DNA of 53,820 nucleotides from JAAYZM01 sp964510785 (GCA_964510785.1 CAZECM010000015.1:1-53820); one strand, 5' to 3'; numbered from the stretch's first letter, positions 41,021 to 50,784 are shown. Program-made: numbers and translations. Notes: generated by a model from the letters alone, not told the origin.

Positions 41021-44000
41021 CCATGCACCGCTTGAAGTCCTTGGCAGCGACGGTAGGTTCGGCCGCACTCGTCACCGCAGGTCTCGTCCTCGCAGGCCCG
41101 GCAACCGTGGCCCTCGCCGACTCGGCGCCGGTCGAACCCGGTGTCGACGCGACCGTGACGGCCGACGCGCTGCCGACCGTGCAGATCGACGGCGTCGTGT
41201 GGGCCCAGGTCGTGGTCGGTAACACCGTGTACGTGGGCGGGGAGTTCACGACGGCGCGCCCCGCGGGAGCCGCGCCCGGGGTCAACACCGTGCCGCGCGA
41301 GAACCTGCTCGCGTACGACATCCGTACCGGTGAGCTCCTCACCTCGTGGGCGCCCACGGCGAACGGGGCCGTGTACGCGCTCGCGGCCTCGCCCGACGGG
41401 AACCGCATCTACGTCGGTGGCAACTTCAACCGGCTCAACGGCAACTCGCGCAACCGCTTCGGCGTGGTGAGCACGAGCAACGGCGGCACGCTGTCCACCT
41501 TCACCGCGGGCTCCAACGGCCAGGTCCGAGGGATCGCCGTCTCGCAGAACGCCGTCTTCATCGCGGGAACCTTCAACACCGTCGGCGGCGAGCCGCGGCC
41601 CCGCATCGCGGCCTTCGACCCCGTGACCGGCGACCTGCGCAGCTTCCGTGCCGACGTGCAGTCGCGGCAGGTCGACGGCATCGCCGTGAGCCCCGACGGT
41701 GCCCGCGTCTACATCACGGGCCGGTTCGAGAAGGTCAACGGCATCGAACGCCTCGGCTCGGCCGCGCTCAACGCGACGAGCGCCGCGCTCCTGCCGTGGA
41801 CGTTCGGGCCCGAGATCTACAACCACGGCACGGACGCCTCGATCAACTCCGTCGCGGTCGACGACACCCAGGTGTACGGCACCGGCTTCACGTACTTCGC
41901 GTCCGGCACGGGCATCGGCAACGTCGAGGGACCGTTCGCGGCCGACCCCATCACGGGCGAGATCAACTGGATCGGCGACTGCCACGGCGACACCTACGGC
42001 GTGTACCTCAACCCCGGCGAGGACCACTTCTACGTCGCGGGCCACCCGCACATGTGCAACAACATCAGCTCGTTCCCCGAGGTGTCCCCACGAGTGCACT
42101 ACTTCGCGACGGCGTTCACCAAGGCGAAGGCGAGCCTCGTCACGAACAACACGCAAGGTGGCGGCTACGCGAACAACGAGGGCTTCGGTGCCCCGGCGAT
42201 CCGCAACTTCTACCCGCAGTTCATCGCGGGTACCTACACGGGCACGTCGCAGGCGACCTGGAACGTGACGGGCAACGCCGACTACGTCTCGTTCGGCGGC
42301 GAGTTCCCGCGGGTCAACGGGGTGAACCAGCAGGGACTCGTGCGCTTCGCGAAGGCGAGCCTCGCCCCGGGGAACCAGGGCCCCATGCTCTCGGGCAGCT
42401 CGATCGCCCCGACGGCGCAGTCCCACGCGCGCGGGACCGTCCAGGTCTCGTGGCCCACCAACCACGACCGTGACAACGAGTGGCTCACGTACACCGTGCT
42501 GCGGGGCACCACCACCCAGGTGCCGGTGTACACCGTCACGGCGAACTCCCGGTTCTGGAACCGCCCGCGGCTCTCCTTCACGGACACGGGGCTCAACAAC
42601 TCCACGAGCTACACCTACCGGGTGCGCGTCACGGACTCCTCGGGGAACTCCGTGACCTCCCCGACCGTCGCCACGACCACCCTCGCCGCGAGCTCGGCGG
42701 TGCTGAGCGACTACGCCAAGACGATCCTCGACGACAACCCCAACACGTACTGGCGCCTCGGCGAGACGTCGGGGGCGTTCCAGGACTGGACCTCGTCGTC
42801 GGACGCGACCGTCGGCAGCCAGGTGACGCGCAACGTCGTGGGTGCCATCGTGGGCGACCCCAACCGTGCGGCGCAGTTCAACGGGACGAACAACAACTCC
42901 CGCGTGTACTCGACGCGCCAGGAGTACGGCCAGGACCGGCTCTCGGTCGAGGCGTGGTTCCGCACGAGCTCGAGCAACGGCGGCAAGATCGTCGGCTTCG
43001 GGCAGACGAGCGGCACGGGCAACAGCGCGAACCACGACCGGCACATCTACATGACTCCCGCCGGGCGCATCGTCTGGGGCGTCTACCCCAACCGGACACA
43101 CACGATCTCCTCGACGCAGAGCTACAACGACAACAGCTGGCACCACGTCGTCGCGACGGTCGGTGCGGCGGGGATGGTGCTCTACGTCGACGGGGTCGAG
43201 GTCGCCGCGAACCCGGACATCATCGCGGGGCAGGCCTCGCGCAACGGGTACTGGCGCATCGGCGGGGACAACGTGAGCGGCTGGCCGGACGCCGGCTCGG
43301 CCAACTTCGCGGGCCAGATCGACGAGGTCGCGACGTACGGCCGCCAGCTCGGGCTGGTCGACGTCGTGCGCCACTACGGCGTGGGCACGGGCGGGGACAT
43401 CCCGAACATCCCGCCGACGGCGGCCTTCACGGCTACCGGCGGAGTGCTCACGGCGAGCGTCGACGCTGCGACGTCCAGCGACCCCGACGGCACCATCGCG
43501 AGCTACGCGTGGAACTTCGGCGACGGGGGCACCGGGACCGGCGTCACCGCTCAGCACACCTACGCGACGGCGGGGACCTACGTCATCACGCTCACGGTCA
43601 CGGACAACGACGGCGCGACGGCGTCGACAACGCAGCAGGTCGTGGTGGCGGCACCGAACCAGCCGCCGAGCGCGGCCTTCACGTGGTCCGCCCAGAACCT
43701 CACGGCGAGCGTCAACGCGGGCGGCTCGTCCGACGTCGACGGCTCGATCGTGAGCTATGTCTGGAACTGGGACGACGGTGCGAGCGGCTCCGGCGTCACG
43801 GCGCAGCGCACCTACGCCTCGCCCGGCACCTACACCGTCCGGCTCACCGTGACGGACGACGACGGTGCGACGGGGACCACGACGCGCCAGGTCACCGTGA
43901 CGGCACCACCGCCGGCCCCCGACGTCCTCGCGGCCGACGCCTTCGGGCGCACCGTGGCGTCGGGCTGGGGGAACGCGGACACCGGTGGTGCCTGGGTGAC

Positions 44001-47000
44001 CACGTCCGGCGCGGCGAACGTCGCGTCCGGCGTGGGCCGCTTGTCGCTCGCGAGCGCGGGCGCCGTGGCGAGCGCGCGGCTGCCCGGGGGTGAGGGCATC
44101 GAGCTCACGACCTCGACCACGGTGTCGTGGGACAAGCGGCCTTCGGGCAACGGCGGGTACACGCTGCTGCGCGGCCGCATCGCCGCGGGCGGGGAGTACC
44201 GGTTCAAGGTGAACTTCCGCTCGAACGGTCAGGTGCAGGGCTGGATCGCCCGCGCGAGCTCGACCGGCTCGGAGACGATCGTCGCTCCGTTGCAGACGGT
44301 GGCGGGCCTCACGTACAACCCGGGCACCCAGGTGCGCATGAAGTTCGAGGTGTCCGGGGTCTCGCCCACGACGCTCCGGGCGAAGATCTGGACGGGCGCG
44401 ACGGAGCCCTCGGCGTGGCAGTGGCAGACGACGGACTCGACCGCGGGGCTGCAGGTGGCAGGGCACACGGGTGTGGCGGGGATCCTCGCGCCGAACGCGA
44501 CCAACACGCCCGTCGTGGCGTCCTTCGACAACTACCTCGTCGAAGTGCCGGCCGGGACGGCGCCCGCGCCCAACCAGGCACCCAACGCCTCCTTCACGAC
44601 GTCGACCTCGAACCTCACCGTCTCGGTGAACGCGTCGGCGTCGAACGACGTGGACGGCACGATCAGCGGGTACAGCTGGAACTTCGGTGACGGCTCGAAC
44701 GGGACGGGCGTCACGGCGCAGCGCACCTACGCGATGCCGGGCACCTACACGATCGGGCTGACGGTGACGGACGACGACGGTGCGACCGGTACGACCACGC
44801 GCCAGGTGACCGTCACCGCGCCGGACCCCGATCCGGACCCGGATCCCGACCCGGATCCCGACCCCGACCCGCCGGCCGACGGCGTGCTGGGTGCGGACGC
44901 CTTCGGGCGCTCCGTCCCCACGGGCTGGGGGAGTGCGGACACCGGTGGTGCCTGGGTGACGACCTCGGGCGTCGGCAGCGTGGCGTCCGGTGTCGGGCGG
45001 CTGTCGCTCGGCAGCGCGGGCTCGATCGCGAGCGCGCGGTTGCCCGGTGGTGAGGGCACGGCGGTCACGACGTCGACGACGGTGTCGTGGGACAAGCGAC
45101 CCTCGGGCTCGGGCGGGTACACCCTGCTGCGCGGTCGGATCGCGACGGGCGGTGAGTACCGGTTCAAGGTGAACTACCGGTCGAACGGCACGGTCACGGG
45201 CTGGATCGCGCGAGCGAGCGCGACCGGCTCGGAGACGATCATCGCCCCGTTGCAGACGGCCGCGGGCATCACGTACAACACCGGCACGCAGCTGCGCCTG
45301 AAGTTCGAGGTGGCAGGCACCTCGCCCACGACGCTGCGCGCCAAGATCTGGACCGGCGCGACGGAGCCGGCGGGCTGGCAGTGGCAGACCACGGACTCCA
45401 CGGCCGGTCTCCAGGTCGCGGGGCACACCGGCCTGGCCGGCATCCTCGCCCCGAACACGACCAACGCCCCCGCGGTGGTCTCCTTCGACGACTACCTGGC
45501 CCAGGGACCGGTTCCCGAGACGCCGGACGAGCCGGCCGACCCGGGCGGCCCCGGCGACCCGGGTGACCCGGGTGACCCTGGTGACCCCGGCGATCCGGGT
45601 GACCCGGGTGACCCTGGTGACCCCGGCGATCCGGGCGACCCCGCCGCCGGTCTGGTGGCCGCGGACGCGTACGCCAGGACCGTGGCTTCGGGTTGGGGCA
45701 ACGCTGATACCGGTGGTGCGTGGGTGACGACCGCGGGTGCGGGAAGCGTCGCGTCCGGCGTCGGGCGGCTGTCGCTCGCGAGCGCGGGCTCGGTCGTGAG
45801 CGCGCGGCTTCCCGGTGGTGAGGGGTCGGAGCTCACGACGTCGACCACGGTCTCGTGGGACAAGCGACCTTCGGGCAACGGCGGGTACACGCTGCTGCGC
45901 GGTCGTATCGCGACGGGCGGCGAGTACCGGTTCAAGGTGAACTTCCGCTCGAACGGCCAGGTCCAGGGCTGGATCGCGCGGGCCAGCGCGACGGGCTCGG
46001 AGACGATCGTCGCTCCGTTGCAGACGGCGACGGGCCTGACGTACAACACCGGCACGCTCGTGCACCAGAAGTTCGAGGTGACCGGGACCTCGCCGACGAC
46101 GCTGCGCGCCAAGGTCTGGACGGGTGCGACGGAGCCGGCGGGCTGGCAGTGGCAGACGACGGACTCCACGGCCGGCCTGCAGGTCGCGGGGCACACGGGG
46201 GTGGCGGGGATCCTCGCCCCCAACACGACCAACGCCCCCGCGGTGGTCTCCTTCGACGACTACCTCGTCGAGGGGCCGGCCCCCGAGGTGCCCGACGAGC
46301 CCGTGGTGCCCGCCGTCGGCGAGATCCCGCCGGGAGCGATCGCCGGGACGCCGAAGAACATCATCCATCTCGTCGGTGACGGGATGGGCTTCAACCAGGT
46401 GGACATGGGCAGCCTCTTCTCCGACGGTCAGAGCGCCTACCAGGTCACGGTCGCACCCGGCGGGGCCGTGACCCCGGTGGCGGGCCAGGGTGCGACGCAG
46501 GTGTACCAGGCGTTCCCGCTGCGCACGGCGATGTCCACCTACAGCGCGGGCGGGAGCTACAGCCCGACCGCCACGTGGGGCAGCTTCACCCAGGCGTTGT
46601 CCGGCATGACGGACTCCTCGGCGGCGGCCACCGCCCTGGCCGCGGGCGTCAAGACGAACAACAACTACGTCGGCAAGGCGACGAACGGCGCGGACGTGCT
46701 CACGATCGCCGAGCGTGCCGCCGCGCTCGGCAAGGCCACGGGGGTCGTGTCGACGATGGCGTGGTCCCACGCGACGCCCGCCTCCTACCTCGCGCACAAC
46801 ACGAACCGGAACAGCTATCACGCGATCGCGGCGGACATCATCGCCTCGGACGCGAACGTCGTGTTCGGCGCGGGTCACCCCGGGTTCGACAAGGACGGTC
46901 AGGCGCGCGCACCGAGCTACCAGTACGTGAGCGAGGCCCAGTGGAACGCGCTGACCGGGGGCGAGACGGACTTCGAGTTCATCGAGGACCGCGCGGACTT

Positions 47001-47616
47001 CCTCGACCTGGCCACCGGGAACACACCGGACCGGGTCCTCGGCACCGCCAAGGTCGCCGAGACGCTGCAGAGCCAGCGCACCGCGCTCGCTCCCCAGGGC
47101 ACCCCCTTCGCCGCGGCGCGCAACTCGGGGGTCCCGGACCTCGCCGAGATGTCCGCCGCGGCACTCAACATCCTCGACAACGCGTCAGACGACGGCTTCT
47201 TCGTGATGATCGAGGGCGGCGCGATCGACTGGGCCGCCCACGCCAACAATGCCGCCGGCGTGGTCGAGGAGCAGGTGGACTTCAACGAAGCCGTCGAGGA
47301 GGTCGTGGACTGGGTCGAGGCGAACTCGAGCTGGACCGAGACCCTCGTGATCGTCACGGCCGACCACGAGACGGGCCTGGTGTGGGGCCCCGCCTCGAAC
47401 CCGACCTGGCGCCCCGTCACGGGCTCCCAGGGTGCGTTGCCCGCCGTGACCTTCGCGACGACGGGCCACTCGAACCACCTCGTGCCATTCTTTGCGAAGG
47501 GCCCGGGGTCCGCACAGCTCGCCCAGCGCGCGGTCGGATCCGACCCGGTGCGCGGGGCGTACCTCGACAACGCCGACGTCGGCGAGGTCTCGCTCGCGCT
47601 CTGGGCGGCCCAGTGA
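41017..47616 (+). CDS. Giant exported adhesin-like protein with C-terminal alkaline phosphatase domain
   Basis: A 2199-residue protein. The signal peptide (residues 1-34) ends ALA before D35. Modules by rough position: beta-propeller repeats 45-450 (YVGGNFNRLNG, FIAGTFNTVGG, YITGRFEKVNG), FN3-like 453-558, LamG 561-792, PKD 797-882 and 883-964, then three copies of a ~210-residue module opening DAFGR/DAYAR (969-1180, 1288-1501, 1544-1752). A third PKD (1186-1270) lies between copies 1 and 2. Linkers are a DP repeat and a GDP repeat. The alkaline phosphatase spans 1779-2199 with HLVGDGMGF, TDSSAAATA (nucleophile Ser), MIEGGAIDWAAHAN, VTADHETG and TTGHSNHLVP, so the active site is complete. It has no LPXTG motif or C-terminal anchor. 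It sits in the polysaccharide locus and may bind the polymer while releasing phosphate. Confidence 0.9.
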   Translation: MTMHRLKSLAATVGSAALVTAGLVLAGPATVALADSAPVEPGVDATVTADALPTVQIDGVVWAQVVVGNTVYVGGEFTTARPAGAAPGVNTVPRENLLAYDIRTGELLTSWAPTANGAVYALAASPDGNRIYVGGNFNRLNGNSRNRFGVVSTSNGGTLSTFTAGSNGQVRGIAVSQNAVFIAGTFNTVGGEPRPRIAAFDPVTGDLRSFRADVQSRQVDGIAVSPDGARVYITGRFEKVNGIERLGSAALNATSAALLPWTFGPEIYNHGTDASINSVAVDDTQVYGTGFTYFASGTGIGNVEGPFAADPITGEINWIGDCHGDTYGVYLNPGEDHFYVAGHPHMCNNISSFPEVSPRVHYFATAFTKAKASLVTNNTQGGGYANNEGFGAPAIRNFYPQFIAGTYTGTSQATWNVTGNADYVSFGGEFPRVNGVNQQGLVRFAKASLAPGNQGPMLSGSSIAPTAQSHARGTVQVSWPTNHDRDNEWLTYTVLRGTTTQVPVYTVTANSRFWNRPRLSFTDTGLNNSTSYTYRVRVTDSSGNSVTSPTVATTTLAASSAVLSDYAKTILDDNPNTYWRLGETSGAFQDWTSSSDATVGSQVTRNVVGAIVGDPNRAAQFNGTNNNSRVYSTRQEYGQDRLSVEAWFRTSSSNGGKIVGFGQTSGTGNSANHDRHIYMTPAGRIVWGVYPNRTHTISSTQSYNDNSWHHVVATVGAAGMVLYVDGVEVAANPDIIAGQASRNGYWRIGGDNVSGWPDAGSANFAGQIDEVATYGRQLGLVDVVRHYGVGTGGDIPNIPPTAAFTATGGVLTASVDAATSSDPDGTIASYAWNFGDGGTGTGVTAQHTYATAGTYVITLTVTDNDGATASTTQQVVVAAPNQPPSAAFTWSAQNLTASVNAGGSSDVDGSIVSYVWNWDDGASGSGVTAQRTYASPGTYTVRLTVTDDDGATGTTTRQVTVTAPPPAPDVLAADAFGRTVASGWGNADTGGAWVTTSGAANVASGVGRLSLASAGAVASARLPGGEGIELTTSTTVSWDKRPSGNGGYTLLRGRIAAGGEYRFKVNFRSNGQVQGWIARASSTGSETIVAPLQTVAGLTYNPGTQVRMKFEVSGVSPTTLRAKIWTGATEPSAWQWQTTDSTAGLQVAGHTGVAGILAPNATNTPVVASFDNYLVEVPAGTAPAPNQAPNASFTTSTSNLTVSVNASASNDVDGTISGYSWNFGDGSNGTGVTAQRTYAMPGTYTIGLTVTDDDGATGTTTRQVTVTAPDPDPDPDPDPDPDPDPPADGVLGADAFGRSVPTGWGSADTGGAWVTTSGVGSVASGVGRLSLGSAGSIASARLPGGEGTAVTTSTTVSWDKRPSGSGGYTLLRGRIATGGEYRFKVNYRSNGTVTGWIARASATGSETIIAPLQTAAGITYNTGTQLRLKFEVAGTSPTTLRAKIWTGATEPAGWQWQTTDSTAGLQVAGHTGLAGILAPNTTNAPAVVSFDDYLAQGPVPETPDEPADPGGPGDPGDPGDPGDPGDPGDPGDPGDPGDPGDPAAGLVAADAYARTVASGWGNADTGGAWVTTAGAGSVASGVGRLSLASAGSVVSARLPGGEGSELTTSTTVSWDKRPSGNGGYTLLRGRIATGGEYRFKVNFRSNGQVQGWIARASATGSETIVAPLQTATGLTYNTGTLVHQKFEVTGTSPTTLRAKVWTGATEPAGWQWQTTDSTAGLQVAGHTGVAGILAPNTTNAPAVVSFDDYLVEGPAPEVPDEPVVPAVGEIPPGAIAGTPKNIIHLVGDGMGFNQVDMGSLFSDGQSAYQVTVAPGGAVTPVAGQGATQVYQAFPLRTAMSTYSAGGSYSPTATWGSFTQALSGMTDSSAAATALAAGVKTNNNYVGKATNGADVLTIAERAAALGKATGVVSTMAWSHATPASYLAHNTNRNSYHAIAADIIASDANVVFGAGHPGFDKDGQARAPSYQYVSEAQWNALTGGETDFEFIEDRADFLDLATGNTPDRVLGTAKVAETLQSQRTALAPQGTPFAAARNSGVPDLAEMSAAALNILDNASDDGFFVMIEGGAIDWAAHANNAAGVVEEQVDFNEAVEEVVDWVEANSSWTETLVIVTADHETGLVWGPASNPTWRPVTGSQGALPAVTFATTGHSNHLVPFFAKGPGSAQLAQRAVGSDPVRGAYLDNADVGEVSLALWAAQ
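43918..46276 (+). repeat. Three near-identical ~630-bp modules inside the adhesin gene
   Basis: Copy 1 spans about 43921-44556, copy 2 about 44879-45517 and copy 3 about 45646-46271. Long stretches match in DNA as well as protein (around TCGACCACGGTGTCGTGGGA and the RFKVN region), so duplication or gene conversion is recent. Copies 1 and 3 are closest. This would challenge short-read assembly and permits length variation by recombination. Confidence 0.85.
45553..45642 (+). repeat. Nine-base minisatellite coding GDP repeats
   Basis: Ten units of GGYGAYCCN encode ten Gly-Asp-Pro triplets. Units 2-5 (45562-45597) are repeated exactly as units 6-9 (45598-45633), a 36-base higher-order repeat that shows duplication by slippage. 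It links module copies 2 and 3 of the exported protein. Confidence 0.9.
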
Positions 47617-47647
47617 CGGGTACGACCACGCGGGGAGGTGCGCACCG

Positions 47648-48796
47648 GTGCGGATAGCACTCGTGGGTACGCGGGGGGTGCCGGCACGGTACGGCGGCTT
47701 CGAGACCGCCGTCGAGGAGATCGGCAAGCGCCTCGCGGCGGGCGGCCACGAGGTCACCGTGTACTGCAGGCGGCCCCGCGGTTCCCGGGAGGCCCCGCTG
47801 CCCACCGAGTACCTCGGGATGCGGCTCGTCGTGCTGCCCGCCGTCCGGGCGCGCGCAGCGGAGACCCTGACCCACACGGGACTGTCCGTCGCCCACCTGT
47901 GCCGCCACGGCACCGACGCGGCCTTCGTCTTCAACGCGGCGAACGCGCCCCTGCTGCCGTTGCTGCGCATCGCCCGGATCCCCGTCGCGACCCACGTCGA
48001 CGGTCTCGAGTGGAAGCGCGCCAAGTGGTCCGGTGTCGGCCGGCGCTACTACCGCCTCGCGGAGTCGCTCGCGGTGCGCTGGTCGGACGCGCTCATCGCC
48101 GATGCCCAGGGGATCGCCGACTACTACCGCCGCGCGTTCCGGGCGCCCACGGTGCAGATCGCCTACGGCGCCCCGGTGCTCGACCCGGGAGCCGCGCGGC
48201 TCGGCGAGCTCGGGCTCGCCCCCGGTGGCTACCACCTCGTCGTGGCGCGCTTCGAGCCGGAGAACAACGTGCTGACGATCGTCGAGGGCTACCGGCGCAG
48301 CGGGGCCGAGCTCCCGCTCGTCGTCGTCGGCTCTGCGCCCTACGCCCACGAGTACACCGCGTCCGTGCACGCCGCGGCCGACGGTCGGGTGCGGTTCCTC
48401 GGCGGCGTGTGGGACCAGGAGCTGCTCGACCAGCTCTACGCGGGGGCGGCCACCTACCTGCACGGGCACTCCGTGGGTGGCACGAACCCCTCGCTCCTGC
48501 GGGCCATCGGCGTCGGGGCGCCCGTCATCGCGTTCGACGTCGACTTCAACCGCGAGGTCGTGCGTACCGCGGGCCGCTACTTCGCGGACGCGGCCCAGGT
48601 CGCGGCGCTCGTCGACGAGGCCGAGACGGACCCGGACGCCACCGCGTCGCGCGGTAAGGCGGGGCTCGACGAGGCGGCACGCTACGACTGGGACGAGGTC
48701 GCCACGCAGTACGAGTCCCTCGCGCGACGCCTGCGCGAGCTGCGACGCACGGGCCGTCGCCCCTCGGGACGGCGCTCGCGGCGGGGGGACGAGTGA
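47648..48796 (+). CDS. Glycosyltransferase with DUF1972 domain (GT4, rhamnosyltransferase-like)
   Basis: A 382-residue GT-B enzyme. The N-terminal DUF1972 signature is RIALVGTRGVPARYGGFETAVEEIGKRLA, known from rhamnosyltransferases of polysaccharide loci. The donor domain has VVARFEPENNVLTIVEGYRRS, VVVGSAPYAHEYT, RVRFLGGVWDQELLDQLYAGAATYLHGHSVGGTNPSLLRAIGVGAPVIAFD. The start is GTG 47648 with GGGGAGG 9 bases upstream. It overlaps the next gene by 4 bp. Rhamnose as donor is suggested only by family habit. Confidence 0.88.
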   Translation: MRIALVGTRGVPARYGGFETAVEEIGKRLAAGGHEVTVYCRRPRGSREAPLPTEYLGMRLVVLPAVRARAAETLTHTGLSVAHLCRHGTDAAFVFNAANAPLLPLLRIARIPVATHVDGLEWKRAKWSGVGRRYYRLAESLAVRWSDALIADAQGIADYYRRAFRAPTVQIAYGAPVLDPGAARLGELGLAPGGYHLVVARFEPENNVLTIVEGYRRSGAELPLVVVGSAPYAHEYTASVHAAADGRVRFLGGVWDQELLDQLYAGAATYLHGHSVGGTNPSLLRAIGVGAPVIAFDVDFNREVVRTAGRYFADAAQVAALVDEAETDPDATASRGKAGLDEAARYDWDEVATQYESLARRLRELRRTGRRPSGRRSRRGDE

Positions 48797-49911
48797 ACCG
48801 CATCCTCGCCGTCCACCCCTCCGACGAGCTGTACGGCGCGGACCGCGTGCTGCTCGAGGCCGTCGGGGTGCTCGGCCGGCGCGGCCCGGTCACGGTGTGG
48901 TTGCCCGACGACGTGGAGTACCCGGAACGTGCCCTCACCCGTCGGCTCTCCGGCGAGGGGGTCCGGGCGCACCGGGAGCCGCTGCCCGTGCTGCGTCGTG
49001 CCAACCTGCGACCGCGCGCGCTGCCCGGCCTCGCCTGGCGCGCGTGGCAGACGTGGCGGGCGCTCGGGCGCCACGACCCGTCGCTCGTCTACCTGAGCAC
49101 GTCCGCGATGCTGCCCGTGGCCCCGCTCGCGAAGCTGCGCGGTGCGCGGGTCGTGCTGCACCTGCACGAGACGTGGTCCCGCCTCGACCGGCTGCTGCTG
49201 ACTCCCTTGCTGTGGTGGTGCGACACGGTCGTGGCCGTGAGCGTCGCCTCGGCCCGCTCCGTCCCGCGGCGGGGCGGCGTCGCCGTCGTGCACAACGGCG
49301 CGGACCTGGCACCCCGGCTCGATGCGGCGGCGTGCACCGCGCTGCGGGCACGGCTCGGGGCCGACGACGGCGACCTCGTCGTGGTCGTCGCGAGCCGCTG
49401 GAACGGATGGAAGGGCCACGAGACGTTGCTCGCCGCGTGGGACGGGCTCACGCGCCGCGACGCGCATCTCGTGGTGCTCGGTGGTGCGCCGTCGTCGGGC
49501 ACCGCGGTCGACGTCGCCGCGCTCGCCGCGGCCGGCGAGCGCCCCGGCTCGGTCCACGTGCTCGGGGAGCAGACCGACGTGCGCGACTGGCTCGAGGCGG
49601 CGGACCTCGTGGTCATGCCCTCGACGGGTCCCGAACCGTTCGGCCTCGTCGCGCTCGAGGCCGCGGCGCTCGGCACGCCCGTGTTCGCCTCGCGCACGGG
49701 CGGCCTGCCCGAGATCGTGGTCGACGGCCAGACGGGGCGGCTCGTCGCGCCGGGTGACGTCGCGGCCTGGCGGTCGGCGCTCGACGAGGCGGACACGGGC
49801 GAGCTCGCGACGTTCGGCAAGGCCGCACGGCTGCGCTACGAGGAACGGTTCACCAGGGCGCGGTTCGCGCGCGCGTTCGCCCGGGCCCTCAGCGACCGGA
49901 GCGTGCCGTGA
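48793..49911 (+). CDS. Glycosyltransferase family 4 (GT-B)
   Basis: A 372-residue GT-B enzyme. It begins RILAVHPSDELYGADRVLLEAVGVL and includes ARVVLHLHETW, VVHNGADLAPRLD, VVASRWNGWKGHETLLAAW and VHVLGEQTDVRDWLEAADLVVMPSTGPEPFGLVALEAAALGTPVFASRTGGLPEIV, where the GPEPFGLVALEAA stretch is the GT4 E-x7-E site. It is coupled at both ends by GTGA overlaps with the DUF1972 glycosyltransferase and the CDP-alcohol phosphotransferase. Donor unknown. Confidence 0.9.
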   Translation: MNRILAVHPSDELYGADRVLLEAVGVLGRRGPVTVWLPDDVEYPERALTRRLSGEGVRAHREPLPVLRRANLRPRALPGLAWRAWQTWRALGRHDPSLVYLSTSAMLPVAPLAKLRGARVVLHLHETWSRLDRLLLTPLLWWCDTVVAVSVASARSVPRRGGVAVVHNGADLAPRLDAAACTALRARLGADDGDLVVVVASRWNGWKGHETLLAAWDGLTRRDAHLVVLGGAPSSGTAVDVAALAAAGERPGSVHVLGEQTDVRDWLEAADLVVMPSTGPEPFGLVALEAAALGTPVFASRTGGLPEIVVDGQTGRLVAPGDVAAWRSALDEADTGELATFGKAARLRYEERFTRARFARAFARALSDRSVP

Positions 49912-50708
49912 CCCCGCGCGAGAGCGTCCCTCGGGCGGTGCCCGGGGCGGAGCCTGCGACCGAGCGCCGCACCTACCGTGCGGCGCTGACCGAGCTGCGC
50001 TCGCGGCAGAAGACGTCCAAGGGAGCGCCGGCCTACTCGCGCTTCGTCAACCGGCCGCTCGGGCGGCGGCTCGCGGCGCTCGCCTACGTCGCGGGGCTGA
50101 GCCCCGACCAGGTGACGGCGCTCAGCGCGCTCGCGACGTTCGCCGGCATCGGGCTCGTGGCGCTCGCGCCGCCCACGGTCGCGATCGGGATCGCGGTCGC
50201 GGCGCTGCTCGTGCTCGGCTATGCCCTCGACTCGGCCGACGGCCAGGTGGCGAGGCTGCGCGGCGGCGGGAGCCCGGCGGGCGAGTGGCTCGACCACGTG
50301 GTCGACGCCGTGAAGCTCGGGCTGCTGCACCTCGCCGTCCTCGTGTCCTGGTACCGGCACTTCGACGTCCCCGACACGGCGCTCCTCATCCCGCTCGGCT
50401 TCCTCGTGGTCCAGTCGGTGCTGTTCTTCGCGATGGTGCTCACCGACGCGTTGCGCCGCGCCCATCGGGGCAGGCGCGAGCACTTCCTCACTGGGGACGG
50501 CTCGTCGTCGGCCCTGTACTCGCTCGCCGTCGTCCCCACGGACTACGGGCTCGTGTGCCTGCTCTTCGCGCTGCTCGGCTGGCGCACGGGGTTCCTCGTG
50601 GGCTACACGCTGCTCGGGGTCGCGACGGCGGGCTTCACGCTGCTCGCGCTGCCCAAGTGGTACCTCGAGCTGCGCCGCCTCGGCCGCGCCGAGGGGCCGG
50701 TCGAATGA
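49908..50708 (+). CDS. CDP-alcohol phosphatidyltransferase family protein
   Basis: A 266-residue membrane enzyme that transfers a phospho-alcohol from a CDP-alcohol. The complete family motif is present: D108-x2-D111-G112-x2-A115-R116-x8-G125-x3-D129-x3-D133. The N-terminal part has SRQKTSKGAPAYSRFVNRPLGRRLAAL, followed by about six hydrophobic segments. Most relatives make phospholipids or phosphoinositol. Here it lies in a polysaccharide operon, overlapping a glycosyltransferase and 76 bp from a TagD-like cytidylyltransferase, so it may decorate a glycan with a phospho-alcohol (inference). Start GTG 49908. Confidence 0.88.
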   Translation: MTPRESVPRAVPGAEPATERRTYRAALTELRSRQKTSKGAPAYSRFVNRPLGRRLAALAYVAGLSPDQVTALSALATFAGIGLVALAPPTVAIGIAVAALLVLGYALDSADGQVARLRGGGSPAGEWLDHVVDAVKLGLLHLAVLVSWYRHFDVPDTALLIPLGFLVVQSVLFFAMVLTDALRRAHRGRREHFLTGDGSSSALYSLAVVPTDYGLVCLLFALLGWRTGFLVGYTLLGVATAGFTLLALPKWYLELRRLGRAEGPVE

Positions 50709-50784
50709 TCACCCGGTTGCCCCTGTCCGAATTGCCCTGGTCTGCCCTAAACTGGACCGGACGTCGCACGGGGAGGGCACTGGC
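50709..50784 (+). promoter_or_regulatory. Leader of the cytidylyltransferase gene with triple TGCCC motif
   Basis: TTGCCC occurs at 50717-50722 and 50732-50737, and CTGCCC at 50742-50747, just before TAAACT (50748-50753), a possible -10. TTGCCCT also occurs upstream of rpf and the 40361 gene. GGGGAGGG at 50770-50777 is the ribosome binding site. Confidence 0.4.

Noticed and set aside
45553..45642. CRISPR array or collagen gene
   Set aside because: The 9-base units have no spacers, and they are in frame in the exported protein as a GDP linker; Gly-Asp-Pro without a full-length Gly-X-Y domain is not a collagen.
40975..46878. Minus-strand open frame of 1967 codons antisense to the adhesin gene
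   Set aside because: It is rich in Arg, Asp, Val and Gly with no recognisable domain. It comes from the codon bias and internal repeats of the plus-strand gene, whose signal peptide and domains are clear.
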